A DNA stretch of 64,000 nucleotides, taken from Larix kaempferi. Lineage: Eukaryota; Streptophyta; Pinopsida; Pinales; Pinaceae. The notes below the pieces were generated by a model. It was not told the DNA's origin. It did not search any database and saw nothing but the letters and a program-made list of their open reading frames with translations. The position numbers and the translations under genes are program-made. This document shows positions 35,427-45,838 of the stretch, piece by piece; within the stretch, counting starts at the first letter, position 1, and every line of letters begins with the position of its first letter. The stretch spans positions 14,105,501 to 14,169,500 of the forward strand of contig BSBM01000440.1 of assembly GCA_027924585.1 (NCBI GenBank), read 5' to 3'.

Positions 35427-36290
35427 ATTCTGAAAAGTCTTCCACCTATTCGATATTTTGATCATGCTATTCACTTAATTCTAGGAAGTGTTCATCCTAA
35501 CATCAGAACTTACATATACCCCTATGGAAAGAAGAGTGAAATTGAGCATATGGTTGAAGAAATGTTAGAGGATGGCATAACTAGGCCTATCCAAAGTTCC
35601 TACTCTGCACCAGTGGTAATGGTCCACAAGCCAGATGGATGATGGTGTATGTGTCCATATTATAGAGAGCTCAACAAGATCACCATTAGATGAATTACAT
35701 GGAGCAATTTGCTCACAAAGTTGGATCTTCATTTCGAGTATCATCAAACTATAATGAATAATGAAGACATCCCAAAAACATCATTCAAAACACATGAAGG
35801 TCATTATGAATTTATGGTCATGCCATTTGGTCTCACAAATGCACCTTCCACATTTCAAAGTTTGAAGAATTCCATTTTCAAGCCTTTTATTAGAAAATTT
35901 GTGCTAGTAATATTTGATGATATACTAATTTGTAGCAAGTCTTGGGAAGAACATGTTCAACATGTTGACAGGGTACTACAACTACTAAAGGAGCAACAAC
36001 TATATGCTAAACCTTCCAAAAAAAAATTGGGGTGAAGGAGGTAGAGTATTTGGGTCATATTGTATCTCATGAAGGTGTCAAGGTAGACCCTAGCAAAACT
36101 AAATCCATGATAGACTGGACGATTCCCAAAACCCTGAATAATATTTGAGGATTCTTAGGTATGAGAGGGTACTGCCGTAATTTTGTTCGAAACTATTGAA
36201 GAATAGCAGTGCCTCTAGCAACATTATTGAAGAAAGATGCATTTTCTTGGACTCCAGAGGCAACTCAAGCTTTTCAACAACTTAAACAGG
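35427..36290 (+). pseudogene. Gypsy reverse transcriptase
   Basis: Motifs in order: LPPIRYFDHAIHLI, EIEHMVEEMLEDGITRPIQSSYSAPVVMVHKPDG, a TGA where Trp is normal, CMCPYYRELNKITI, LTKLDLHFEYHQ and FMVMPFGLTNAPSTFQ. VIFDDILICSKSWEEH follows, with a catalytic Asp pair (35914-35919), then YLGHIVSHEGVKVDPSKTKSM. The usual Tyr/Leu before DD is Phe. Frameshift at the AAAAAAA run near 36020, and stops near 36148 and 36198. Confidence 0.9.
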
Positions 36291-36678
36291 CAATGTGGAA
36301 TGTGATGCTTCAGGAAATGGCATTGGTTCCATTCTAATGAAAGAAGGACACCCACTTGCTTTCAAAAGTCACCCAATCAAGGGAAAGAGCTTACATAAGC
36401 CCATTTATGAGAAGGAAATGTTGGAAATACTGCACGCTCTTAAGAAATGGTGTCCTTACCTAATAGGTAGGCACTTCAAGGTCAAAATATATCATGATAG
36501 TCTTAATTATTTCTTGGAACAAATACTATATTTGGAAGAGCAAAAAAAATGGGTAACCAATATGTTGGGATATGACTTTGAAATCATCTATCGAAAATGG
36601 AAACGGAACGTGGTGGAAAATGCGCTCTCTAGAAAAGATGAAAATGTTGGGGCATTCTTTGTTCCATTTCCATTCTAG
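36291..36678 (+). pseudogene. Gypsy RNase H
   Basis: ECDASGNGIGSILMKEGHPLAFKSHPI at 36298 gives the first catalytic Asp. YEKEMLEILHALKKWCPYLIGRHFKVKIYHD gives the Glu and next Asp. LGYDFEIIYRKWKRNVVENALSRKDE ends the domain. The stretch is open over 127 codons. It would remove the RNA strand during reverse transcription. Confidence 0.9.
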
Positions 36679-38675
36679 AACTATATTGGGTAGTACCAAC
36701 AAGGGAAGAATGGAAAAATGACCTATATGTTCCAACGCTCATTCAAAAGCTACAGAATGATCCCAATGTATCAGATGTGTTTGTGTGGAAAAATGATTCA
36801 CTATGGTATAAGGATCACTTATATTTATGCAAAAAATCCCAACTCAAGTAGAAGGTCCTTTCAAAATTACACACCTCTGCTATAGGTGGGCACTCTTGAT
36901 TCCTGAAAACTTACCACAGTGTCAAGAAGGAATTTTTTTAGGAAGGTATTAAATATGATGTTCAAAGGTTCATGGTTGAATGTTTGGTTTGCTGACAAAA
37001 TAAGGGTGAAATAGTTAAGAGTCTGGGACTTCATTAGAGCAAATTTGAGGTCTAAAATGGGCCTTATAAGAAAATGAACCACCTTGTAAGAAAAAAAGCC
37101 ATTGAATTCAAGAACCAATAGAATTTCAAGAAAAGAGTCAACCATAATGGTTGAGTTGACATATTTGACATTAAAAAAATACTTTTTTAATTCGCATTTT
37201 CAACATATCTCCCTGTCAATTTACTCAAATTTTGAGCGGGTGCACTTGTTGTATGCAAAATTAAACTCTACATTCAATGAGTACCCATACTGCATACTTT
37301 TGAGGGACCCCACCCCATGAAAAACGAGAAATACATAAAAAAAAAAACGTGTTACTCGTTTTTCATGGGTTGGGGTCCCTCAAAAGTATGCAGTGTGGGT
37401 ACTCGTTGGATGAGGAGTTTAATTATGCATCCAACAAGTGCACCCGCTTGAAATTTGAGTAAAATGATAGGGAGATATGTTGAAAATACAAAGAAAAAAA
37501 GTAGTTTTTTCTCTTTTCCTCCAAGTTTCATAAATATTATTTTATTATTTTCCTTAGGAGACCCATTTTAGACCTCAAATTTGCTCTAATGCTACAACCA
37601 TTAGACATACCTTGCCAACGTTGGGGGGAAGTCTCCATGGATTTTATCACAGGTCTACCAGAGTCATAAGAAAAGAATGTTATTATGGTGGTTGTTGATA
37701 GACTCACAAAGTATACACAATTTTGTGCACTCTCTCACCCTTTTAATTCAATTATAGTAGATGCAACCTTTATGGAAACTATTCAGAAGTTACATGTAAA
37801 TCTGAAGATTATTGTAAGTGATAGAGATCCAATTTTCAGTGGAAAATTTTGGACTGAATTATTTTATTGCTTGGGTACCCAATTGGCTCACAAATCATCT
37901 CATCACCATCAATATGATGGGAAAATTGAGATGGTGAACAAGTGTTTGGAAGGCTATATTCATTGCTTTGCATATGATAAACAAACACAGTGGATGAAAT
38001 GGTTGTCTTTGGCAGAATGGTGGTACAATACTTCTTTCCATACATCATAAAAAATGTCTCCATTTATGGCACTTTATGGGTACCAGCCTACATTTATCAC
38101 ATCTCCCTTAAAAGGAAAATACAAAATTCAAGTCGTGGAAGATCACATAGAACGCCAACAAGAAGTTCTCCAGATACTTAAGGACATCCTGACTATGTCA
38201 AAAAAAAAGATGAAACAACAAGCTGATCAACATCGTAGTGAAAGGAGCTTCAAAGAAGGGGATTGGGTATTTCTGAGGCTACAAACTTACAAGCAGATGT
38301 CTCTCAAGGAACTAAATAATGAAAATACATTAACACCCAAGTATTATGGTCCTTATAAAGTGTTGCAGAATATCGGTATTATGGCTTACAAATTAGAGCT
38401 CCCTTTGTCTTCAAGAGTACATCCAATTTTCCATGTTTCTTGCTTAAAGAAGGTAATAGGAGACAAAATCTCAATTCAAACAATCTTACCGGAGCTTGAT
38501 GAAGAAGGAAAAGTCATATTGGAACCTGAACAAATCACTGAAACAAGGACCAAACAGCTATAAAATCGGGCCATTACTAAGTACCTCATAAAGTGGAAGA
38601 ACTTACCAATTGAAGATTCGACATGAGAAGATGAGTCCTTCATACAGAAGCATCCACAACTAATCAAGTGTTGAG
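36679..38675 (+). pseudogene. Gypsy integrase and chromodomain-like tail
   Basis: The N-terminal zinc-binding part (HTSAIGGHS, then VECLVCxQNKG, 36870-37010) is cut by the palindromic element 37032-37591. It continues as LQPLDIPCQRWGEVSMDFITGLP (37592), VVVDRLTKYTQFCAL (Asp), IVSDRDPIFSGKFW (Asp, 37817) and DGKIEMVNKCLEGY (Glu, 37927), so the triad is present. The C-terminal part includes KEGDWVFLRLQ, PKYYGPYKVLQNIG and VHPIFHVSCLKK. The tail AITKYLIKWKNLPIEDSTxEDESFIQKHPQLIK (in two parts, 38566-38670) resembles a chromodomain, with TGA replacing its Trp. Stops lie near 37670, 38049, 38561 and 38623. Confidence 0.88.
37032..37591. mobile_element. 560-bp palindromic element in Gypsy integrase
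   Basis: The outer 30 bp on each side (37032-37061 and 37562-37591) are perfect inverted repeats starting CATTAGAGCAAATTTG. A second inverted segment of about 130 bp (37197-37325 with 37345-37480) folds around a short A-rich loop near 37335. The sequence between them differs on the two sides. No clear duplication: the bases outside are CTT and CTA. Integrase coding continues across it. It has no ORF with a recognisable product and may be a foldback or Mutator-like miniature element; the class is open. Confidence 0.75.
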
Positions 38676-38678
38676 GAC

Positions 38679-39328
38679 TGTTAGATTTTCATAATTTACT
38701 TCAATATGATCTAGGATCTTAACTGAGAGAACAACATGTACAGCATATCTACAGCATATCAATCATGGAGACAATAATGCAAGCACACAAGAGACACAAA
38801 GATTTACTTGGGGAAAACCATAAAGGTGAAAAACCCCAATAACTTCCTCAGAGATAGATAGAGCAATGATACAACCAACCAATAGAGATATCCATAACCT
38901 AGCAGCAATCCTCCTCCTCCATAAGTGCGCCTCTCCTCCTTGAGAGCATGTGTGAGAAGTGAGTGAGTAAATAGAGTGTCTCCCACACTCTATTTATACT
39001 TGACTTGACTTGCCTTTTTACCTAACTCATGTAGGCTCGAACTTAACCACATAACATAATGCTGACTGGGCCGACCCCCAATAGGGTGGTCTAATAACCC
39101 TTTGACCCACATGGCCGACCCCCAATAGGGTGGTCTAATAACCCTTCGACCCACATGACTTATACAGGGCCGACCCCAACAAGGTGGTCTAATAACCCAT
39201 CAAGTATAAGTTACGACACTTACAATATAAATGACGACACTTCCTTATAGAGGAATAATACCATCTCTATAGGAATACAATATACATATACATGTGAAAT
39301 ACATTCCAAAGTTACATATACATCAACA
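38679..39328 (-). mobile_element. Solo LTR (650 bp) near the Gypsy 3' end
   Basis: Starts TGTTAGATTTTCAT and ends ATCAACA, with perfect AGGAC duplications (38674-38678 and 39329-39333). It contains GATTTACTTGGGGAAAACC, CTCTATTTATACT, and three copies of GGCCGACCCC...GGTGGTCTAATAACC (39070-39200). The same words in the same order occur in the LTR-like sequence starting at 61820, so both belong to one family. By analogy with Copia-3, whose plus strand shows a similar leader, orientation is probably minus. No coding sequence. Confidence 0.8.
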
Positions 39329-39358
39329 AGGACAACATATGTCTGAATGGGAGGGGAA

Positions 39359-39710
39359 TTTTATGCCCTAAATATGGGCACATTCCCCCCTATATTGTGG
39401 TGCATTACATTATTTTTTATGTCGAATTTGGTCCATTAGTTGTAATTGTCATTAGTATGGTTAATTAGTTACGTTGGCTTGGGTCAGTTAGTTGGGATTG
39501 GACCCCTTAGTATACTATATATAGGAAGGAGACATTTTCATTTGGAGTATCTTTTCTTGTCTTGTCTTGTGTACTTGTTACATTGTATAAGGAGGTTTCC
39601 CCCTCGAAGAGGCTTATTATTCAACTATTTTCTCCATTAAAGTCGTGGAGTACACTTTATGATCTATTTCTTCTCTTTTCATGCTCTTTTTGGAAATTTG
39701 TTGCATAACA
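39359..39710 (+). repeat. Gypsy 3' LTR (352 bp)
   Basis: Same length as the 5' LTR. Its first bases are TTTTATGCCC, where the partner has TGTTAATCCC. A purine run GGGAGGGGAA lies directly before it. It ends ATAACA, followed by TGACT. Confidence 0.88.
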
Positions 39711-41029
39711 TGACTCTCATGTGAGCCTTCCACATAAATCTATCCATGGGATGAACCTCCCGTATAGAGGTGGACCTTCCATATAAAGGTCATGCTTTAC
39801 TTGTTAAAAGCAATTAATGTTGTGTGATGTATTATTAACCATGATCACCAATTGCTATTAAGTATCCTTTAGAGATTGATCACCTCTAAAGTGATATACT
39901 TTAGCATATGATCATTTGGTCCGGAATAATATAATATGATCACAACATCCGATAATTCTTCTTAGTATAATTTAATGTGATGGATAATTAAAGTTAGAAC
40001 ATATTGACCATGCAGTAAGAGATAAATAAATAAAATATAAAGCATAGAGATTAAGAGAATTCGAAATTTTCCATGCAGACACTTCATCTAATTAAAGGGA
40101 ACTCGAATTGTTAAAGCTTCAGTTATAAAGATTTAGTTATAAATCTTCAGTTATAAAACTTCAGTTAAGTATCAATGTATGTCTCAATCAATGCTTCATT
40201 TAAAGAATCAGTTAAAGATATGCCTTAGTTAACTAAAGAACTCATAGTGGTCACTCCAAGTAAATCAATCAAAATGATTTCAATTAACTAAGTGTTAAAT
40301 AAGAAGGAATAGTTAACTAAAGTGTTTTCACTTTGGTTAAACTAAAAGATGACACTTGAGTAAATCAAGGAGAATCAGTTAAAGAGAGTTAACTAAGTGA
40401 CAACAAAGAATATCTAGTTAACTAAGTTATGACACTTATGTTAGCCACCTAACTAAGTGGGAAAGCTTTCAATTAAGAGGTGAGTTCATCCTAAGTGACA
40501 ACTTAGTGAGACAAAGCACTGCATGATAAGTGGGGCGCACTTCTGCATGCAAGATTGATACATCTAGTTTGAGGGTGAGTTCATCCTCAAGTTAGAAGAT
40601 AAAAATAGAAGAGAAGAATGTATAAATATGTTATACAGGATTGATGAACTCAGCGTGATGGGAATTCTCTTCTGCTTTGAAGGAAAGGCACTTCTCTTTA
40701 TGTGCAGGATATTATTATTGAAGGCTAGGCACTTCTCCAATTGATCTCTCTTCTCTATTTCTTCCACATATTCACCAAGAGTGTTTTGGTGATCTCTTAT
40801 CTTCTGAAAGCAATCTGCTATGTTGTAAAAGAAAGCATTTTCTGCTATCCATTATATTATACTGGGAATAATTTATGGGTTTTTTGTTCTCATAGTTTTG
40901 AGGATTTTCTCCAGGGTATATATTGTGTTATGGTTGTATGAATTTCATGTGATTGAATTGACGCATTGCTTCAAGTTTTGGAATCTAAAAGAATTAAAGA
41001 TCAAAGCTCAACCAAATATTAACAATGAC

Positions 41030-43042
41030 ATTGTATACTAGCAAAAACATATAGATTCTATGTTTTCCTTTTCTTCATATGTGAAATTCAAGTTGCTCTT
41101 GATTGATATTTTGTACAACTTTTCAGGTAGATATTCTAATGTACTTGGGAAGAAATGCAAGCAGCGTTTCTCATCTTTGTAGCCCAGTCTCCGCCATTCC
41201 TTTTGGCATCTGTCGATATGGGCAGGCGATTCCATGCCTTGTATAAATTTTGGAATTTGACCTTTTGCTATGAACTTTTTCTCACCAAATATTTTGATCA
41301 AATAAGTCGAAGCGGTCTTCCATGTGTGCATTCGTGACTAGTGTGTCTCCCACCATCTAGTTTCTTGTCCAGTGAAGGATTCTACTAGAGTTTTCAATCT
41401 CCAATGTTTTTAGACACTTGTTCAATGTGCATTGCTGGAGAATCCTATTCTTTATAACATGGTGACGGAAAAATGGTCAGTTCCACTTCCGTCGATACTA
41501 GAGTTAGATATTGTCTTGTTTTCCTTTCAAATATCTTTGGGATTACAGAAATTGCAACAACAACAACAAAAAATTCCGACAGGAAATAGCTTGAATCAAC
41601 CAACAGTCTCTGGCGTGCATTTCATAATTTTCTATCCACCAGTCATATAAGTTGATGTCATAATTATTCCCAACTGCATTTCATAATTTTCTCCATATTC
41701 GTTCAGTTCTACAAAATATTCATTATTGTCCATTATTTGATAGAGTCTTCTTATATCTCCCTCTTGATCATCTGGTTCTTCCCACGACTTTTCTTTTGAT
41801 GGATATATAGGAACGATTACTTTCTTGCCATATCCTTTAAGCTTTATTCGGTCTTTTTCTAATGAAATAGATGCTTTCATTTTCCTTCCCCAAGGTCGAT
41901 CGACTAAAGCAAGAAAATAAGTTGCTTCCTCTTGTGGGTTTATAATTTCAAAGTCAACTTGTGCTTCTATGCCCATGATGCCTATATTCACAACTTTCCA
42001 TACACCAATGAGTTCGATGAGGCCTTTGTCAGCAATGTTGAGATATATACCTGATTCCGTCAGCCGAGGTCGACCAAGTCGTGCTTACATTTCTCTTGTC
42101 ATAATGTTTTCTTGTGATCCAAAGTCGAGAACAACTTGTGAAATGTGATACCCGTCGATGTCTAAATTGACCAAAGGAACAATATGAGTTTTCTCTTTTT
42201 GTCTTAGGCTACATAAATTTCTAGGGATTCTTTCATTGTTGGTGTCTTTCTTTATGGTGTACATAAGATCAATAATACGTGCAATTGATTCCTCTTTTGT
42301 AAGTAATTGCAATAGTTCATGTACTATTTTATTTTTATGGTCTTGAATGTCCTCTTATTTTGCTAATTCTTGAAAAATTATGGAGGCATCATTAAATATA
42401 TCTTTTTACTTATTAATTTGAGGATAATTACCAATTTTAGTACCTTTCCTTGTAAAAATTTGTAGATTATTTTGTTTAATCACATCATTCTTAGGAAAAA
42501 TAGACAAAAGATTAAGATTCTTTTTATTCAGAATTTCTTCAAGCATGGGAAATCCTCTAGAGAATGCTCTTTGACACCACATTTAGTACAAATTTTGAGG
42601 TTTGTTCTGTCTTTCCAAGGACAATTGGTACTCAAATGTTCTTCACTAAAGCAAATAAAGCATCTCGATCTACCTCGACCACAATTAGCATTGAAGCCTC
42701 CTGATCAACCTCGATATGCATCGCATCCTTCATATCCTTTGTTGTTGTGCTGATCATTTTGCCACTTATCTTCATATCGTCTTTGATTATTTTGCTCAAT
42801 CATCTACATCTGATAGACTGTATGTTGGTTGTGTTTGGTCTTCAAATTTTTAATAAAGTTGGTTATGCTATGCTGGGTGTTTTGAAAAATTCCGCACCAT
42901 TTTTGTTTGATCGCATTGGTATTATATGGACATTTAGTTGTAGTATGTAACTCAAATCTTTTGCAAATATCGTAGAAATACGATGTCTGATTCAGGGTTC
43001 TTCCTGCAGGGCTCGACGATTATTATATCGACAAGAATATTT
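41030..43042 (-). pseudogene. Gypsy gag/protease remnant, rearranged
   Basis: On the minus strand: Cys-rich gag end with two knuckle-like parts (CFICFSEEHLSTNC and CTKCGVKEHSLED, about 42680-42560). The protease motif VVLDFGSQENIMTREM (about 42130) follows, then a post-protease segment (IEAQVDFEIINPQEEATYFLALVDRPWGRKMKAS, 41970). A gag N-terminal piece (RCQKEWRRLGYKDEKRCLHFFPSTLEYLPEKLYKI, 41230-41100) lies downstream of the protease, the reverse of normal order. Either two elements overlap or the remnant was rearranged. Copia-1 inserted just beside it. No RT is seen. Confidence 0.7.
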
Positions 43043-43525
43043 CACTACTACAAAACAGGACATTGGTGAGGGGCATGCTTGTGACAGGCCTTAAAGGGTT
43101 GTCACCAATGTCACAAATGATGACAAACTTTAAAAAAACCTCAGTGTTATTGTATTAGAGACATTCGTTTAAGGTTTGTCACCAAAACTCTTTTCAGTGA
43201 CACTTTTTGTGAGGGTTATTAAAGGCTTGTTGCCAATTCTCTCTTTAGTGACACTTCTAGTGATGATCCTTTAATGGACCTCATTAATATCCATTAGTGA
43301 GGGTCATGGTTGTGACAGACCTTAAAGGGCCATCACCAATTTCACATATGATGACGGATCTTAAAGAACCATCATTATAATTGTCTTTGGAGACATTCCT
43401 TTAAGGTTTGTCACTAAATCCCTTTTCAATGACACTTTTGGTGAGGATTGTTAAGGGCACGTTACAAATTCTCTCTTTGGTGACACTTCTAGTGACGATC
43501 CTTTAATGGCCCCCACTAATACATT
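43043..43525. mobile_element. CACTA-type terminus with two 231-bp subterminal repeats
   Basis: CACTACTACAAAACAGG at 43043 is a typical CACTA end. Two units follow (43061-43291 and 43292-43522), each beginning CATT(G/A)GTGAGGG and rich in GTGACA, TTTGTCACC and TTTAAGG words. Such repeats are where CACTA transposases bind. The opposite end was not found. It may be a fragment of a different CACTA element from the one at 45315. Confidence 0.65.
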
Positions 43526-45141
43526 TTTGTGACTTTTAGTGACAATAAAAAATGTAATTCTAATGAGTTTTTAATTGATAATGCTATGTGACCATTTCTA
43601 TACGTATTATGTGTGTTTGAGTTAATTTTCCCTGGCGGATTTGACTCTAGGTACTTATTTATTTGCTTCAATGGGGTAGCGTGGCTTCGTGAAGATAGAT
43701 TTGTATGTGTAGTTCGTCTTGCCTCGAAGTTTACACTTCACTGCCTCCCTATTCGCCTTGAAATCTAGAGCCATGTTTTCACGAAGATGAAAGATAAATG
43801 TTTGGTATGTAATGTAATGGGAAATAATATTGGTGTATTTATGAGATGCAGTGGATTCAGAGTCCGAGTATGATGGGATGCAACTGAATCAAATCCAGCC
43901 AATTAAATTTGTCAATTAAAATCAATTCAATTTCCAAGAGAAAGTCAACTTCCAAGAGAATCCATGGTCTCATCGTCCTGCATTTGAATCGTGTAGAAGC
44001 CTCTCCATCTATTACATGTGGACGCCATGAGACATGAAATGCGATGTACATCTATAAGGATACCAAGAGGATACCATAACCAATGTAATTCATCCATTAC
44101 AGTATCAAGTCACACTATACAAAGTTTTCATAAATGCAATACCGACTACCCACTTGGATTTGGAAAAGATTAGTTCTAATTCCTAAAGTATTAACCCATA
44201 GGGTTTCCAATGTAGCAATGAAGTTGAAGTTGAGTGAACCTTTACAAAGATAATAACTTACTAGTTTTTTTCACCTCCCAAGACACTGGTGTAGATTGAG
44301 TGCTTACACCTCTTACGACAAACAAATCTATATATATATATATATATATATTGATGTGATAACATTTTGTTGCTTAGCTTAGACTATTTGTTTTTATTTC
44401 TTCATTCAATCAATTCCTATTGGCATGAATCGTGCCAAAACATGCTTCCTTTTCTTACTTGGTTTTAACTGATGAGGCGATTAGGCTATAATTTATATCA
44501 ACTCGCCAAATCTAAGCTATATTTCTATAGTTTTACTTATATTGGATTTAACATAGCCAACCCTTTGTTTATACGAATATATATTTGTACAAAAGTAAAA
44601 ATATGAGTTTTCCTTTTTAGAGTATTATTTAACCATGGTCACTGAGTAGATAGATCTGAAATACACCTGTATTTCACCCGTAGGTGTACTTGCATGGTCA
44701 CTTTGCTTCTCTTTCTGGTTTCGTGGGCTTAGTTGAATCTATCCTATTCAAATAAATTTATAATGTTTCAGTGATATTTTGTAAGAATAATATAGAACAA
44801 ATATTAATCAAATTAAATTATACATAAATTGAAATAATAAATTTGCAATTTTAATATGCTATATTCAATATTTAGAAATAATGCTCAAATGTTTGTTTAA
44901 AATTTTGTTAAATCATGGACCGATATTTTAATAAATGGATTATAAATTTTATAATTATGAATAATTAAGCAGAAACTGCAAATCATGAGCACTTTCCTTA
45001 TGAAGATTGCAAGCTTAACCAAGAGGAAACATTATTCAAGAGATTTTCTCTTTAGATTTTTAATGATAAGGGATAACTCTTGAGATTGAGTAATAATATA
45101 TTTTATCAACTATGTAGCTTGTATTTCTTTGGTTTCCTTTT
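43526..45141. other. No gene seen; (TA)n at 44330-44352
   Basis: AT-rich, short frames only. The minus-strand ORF at 43857-44051 has no recognisable feature. A TA dinucleotide run of about 22 bp lies at 44330. Confidence 0.5.
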
Positions 45142-45311
45142 CCCAATAGGAACTTTGCCCCTGCGAGAACTCTGCCCAACAAAAACTCTGCTCGATAGGA
45201 ACTTTGCCTTGATAGGAACTTTGCCCAACAGGAACTCTATTCGACAAAAACTTTGCCTCGATATGGACTCTACCTCGATATGAACTACGCCCCAATAGGA
45301 ACTCTACCCAG
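45142..45311. repeat. Minisatellite, 17-bp unit x 10
   Basis: Units of the form ATAGGAACTTTGCCTCG repeat about ten times with 1-4 changes each. The array ends four bases before the CACTA left end at 45315. Confidence 0.85.
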
Positions 45312-45339
45312 TGGCACTAGTAGATTTGAACCCAAAATA

Positions 45340-45660
45340 TGACGAGAAAATCTGACGACCTCCGATGAAATGGACTGTGTCGTCGGATTTTTCTTTGAAA
45401 ATTACTTTTTTTGTTTGTCTTTTTTTATAAATTTCGATAGATGACCATCGGATATCCGATGTCCTTTTGAATATCCAACGAGGCTGGTAGGCTATCCGAC
45501 GGCTATGCTAATATCCGATTCCTATTCGGATATCCGACGCTTTGGATGTCGGATAACCGACTTCATTTTGAATTCGAAGAGGTCAGATATCCGACGGATG
45601 TTTTCCCAACGGTCACAAGATTAGTGTCGTTGGATATCCGACATCGGTTTGACTTTTTGA
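45340..45660. repeat. CACTA left subterminal repeats
   Basis: About ten TATCCGACG or GGATATCCGA words in both orientations in 320 bp, for example near 45430, 45450, 45493, 45530, 45585 and 45638. In this superfamily such clusters bind the element's own protein. The start of transcription presumably lies inside or just after them. Confidence 0.7.
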
Positions 45661-45838
45661 CTTTTACGATTTATAAATATCAAACCATTCCGACATGTTT
45701 TCCATACCAGCGACGGTTTGCGGATTTGTTTTTGTTCGGCGGATTGTTTTTCGTTGTTTTTATTATTCAAGTGAGCAAAGTAATCTGGAGCTTGATTTTC
45801 TAAGATCAATAATCTTCATTTAAGCTCTTTACGAGAAA

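Larger units (their letters stand above)
32441..39710 (+). mobile_element. Ty3/Gypsy chromovirus-type element
   Basis: 352-bp LTRs at 32441-32792 and 39359-39710 share the CCCTAAATATGGGCACATTCCCC core (given here as two overlapping motifs: CCCTAAATATGGG and GGGCACATTCCCC) and end TAACA. The flanks are TGATT and TGACT, a 5-bp duplication with one mismatch. The order is gag, protease, RT, RNase H, integrase, then a chromodomain-like end, which is the chromovirus arrangement. It sits in the Copia-1 3' LTR and itself contains three later insertions (35132-35418, 37032-37591, 38679-39328). Confidence 0.9.
8612..41024 (+). mobile_element. Copia-1: Ty1/Copia element expanded by nested insertions
   Basis: Outermost element of the stack. 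Both ends begin TGTTAAATATACA and end ATTAACA, and both are flanked by ATGAC (8607-8611 and 41025-41029). Own parts in order: 5' LTR 8612-10056, primer site 10057, gag/protease/integrase 10151-12390, RT/RNase H in two pieces 26631-27260 and 30425-31500, and 3' LTR from 31511. Everything else in the span arrived later: Copia-2, a foldback element, a solo LTR and a Gypsy element. The pol has the Copia order (integrase before RT). All frames carry stops, so the element is dead. Confidence 0.9.
31511..41024 (+). repeat. Copia-1 3' LTR, broken into three pieces
   Basis: LTR sequence matching 8612-10056 is found at 31511-31576, 32303-32440 and 39711-41024. The gaps are a solo LTR (31577-32302) and a Gypsy element (32441-39710). 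The right piece carries the hairpins at 39755-39791 and a small expansion of AGTTATAAA-type words near 40110-40160 relative to the 5' LTR. ORFs inside (40564-40941) are not genes. Confidence 0.9.

Noticed and set aside
32441-39710. Endogenous pararetrovirus
   Set aside because: The element has LTRs, an integrase and a chromodomain-like tail; no movement-protein or coat-type region was seen.
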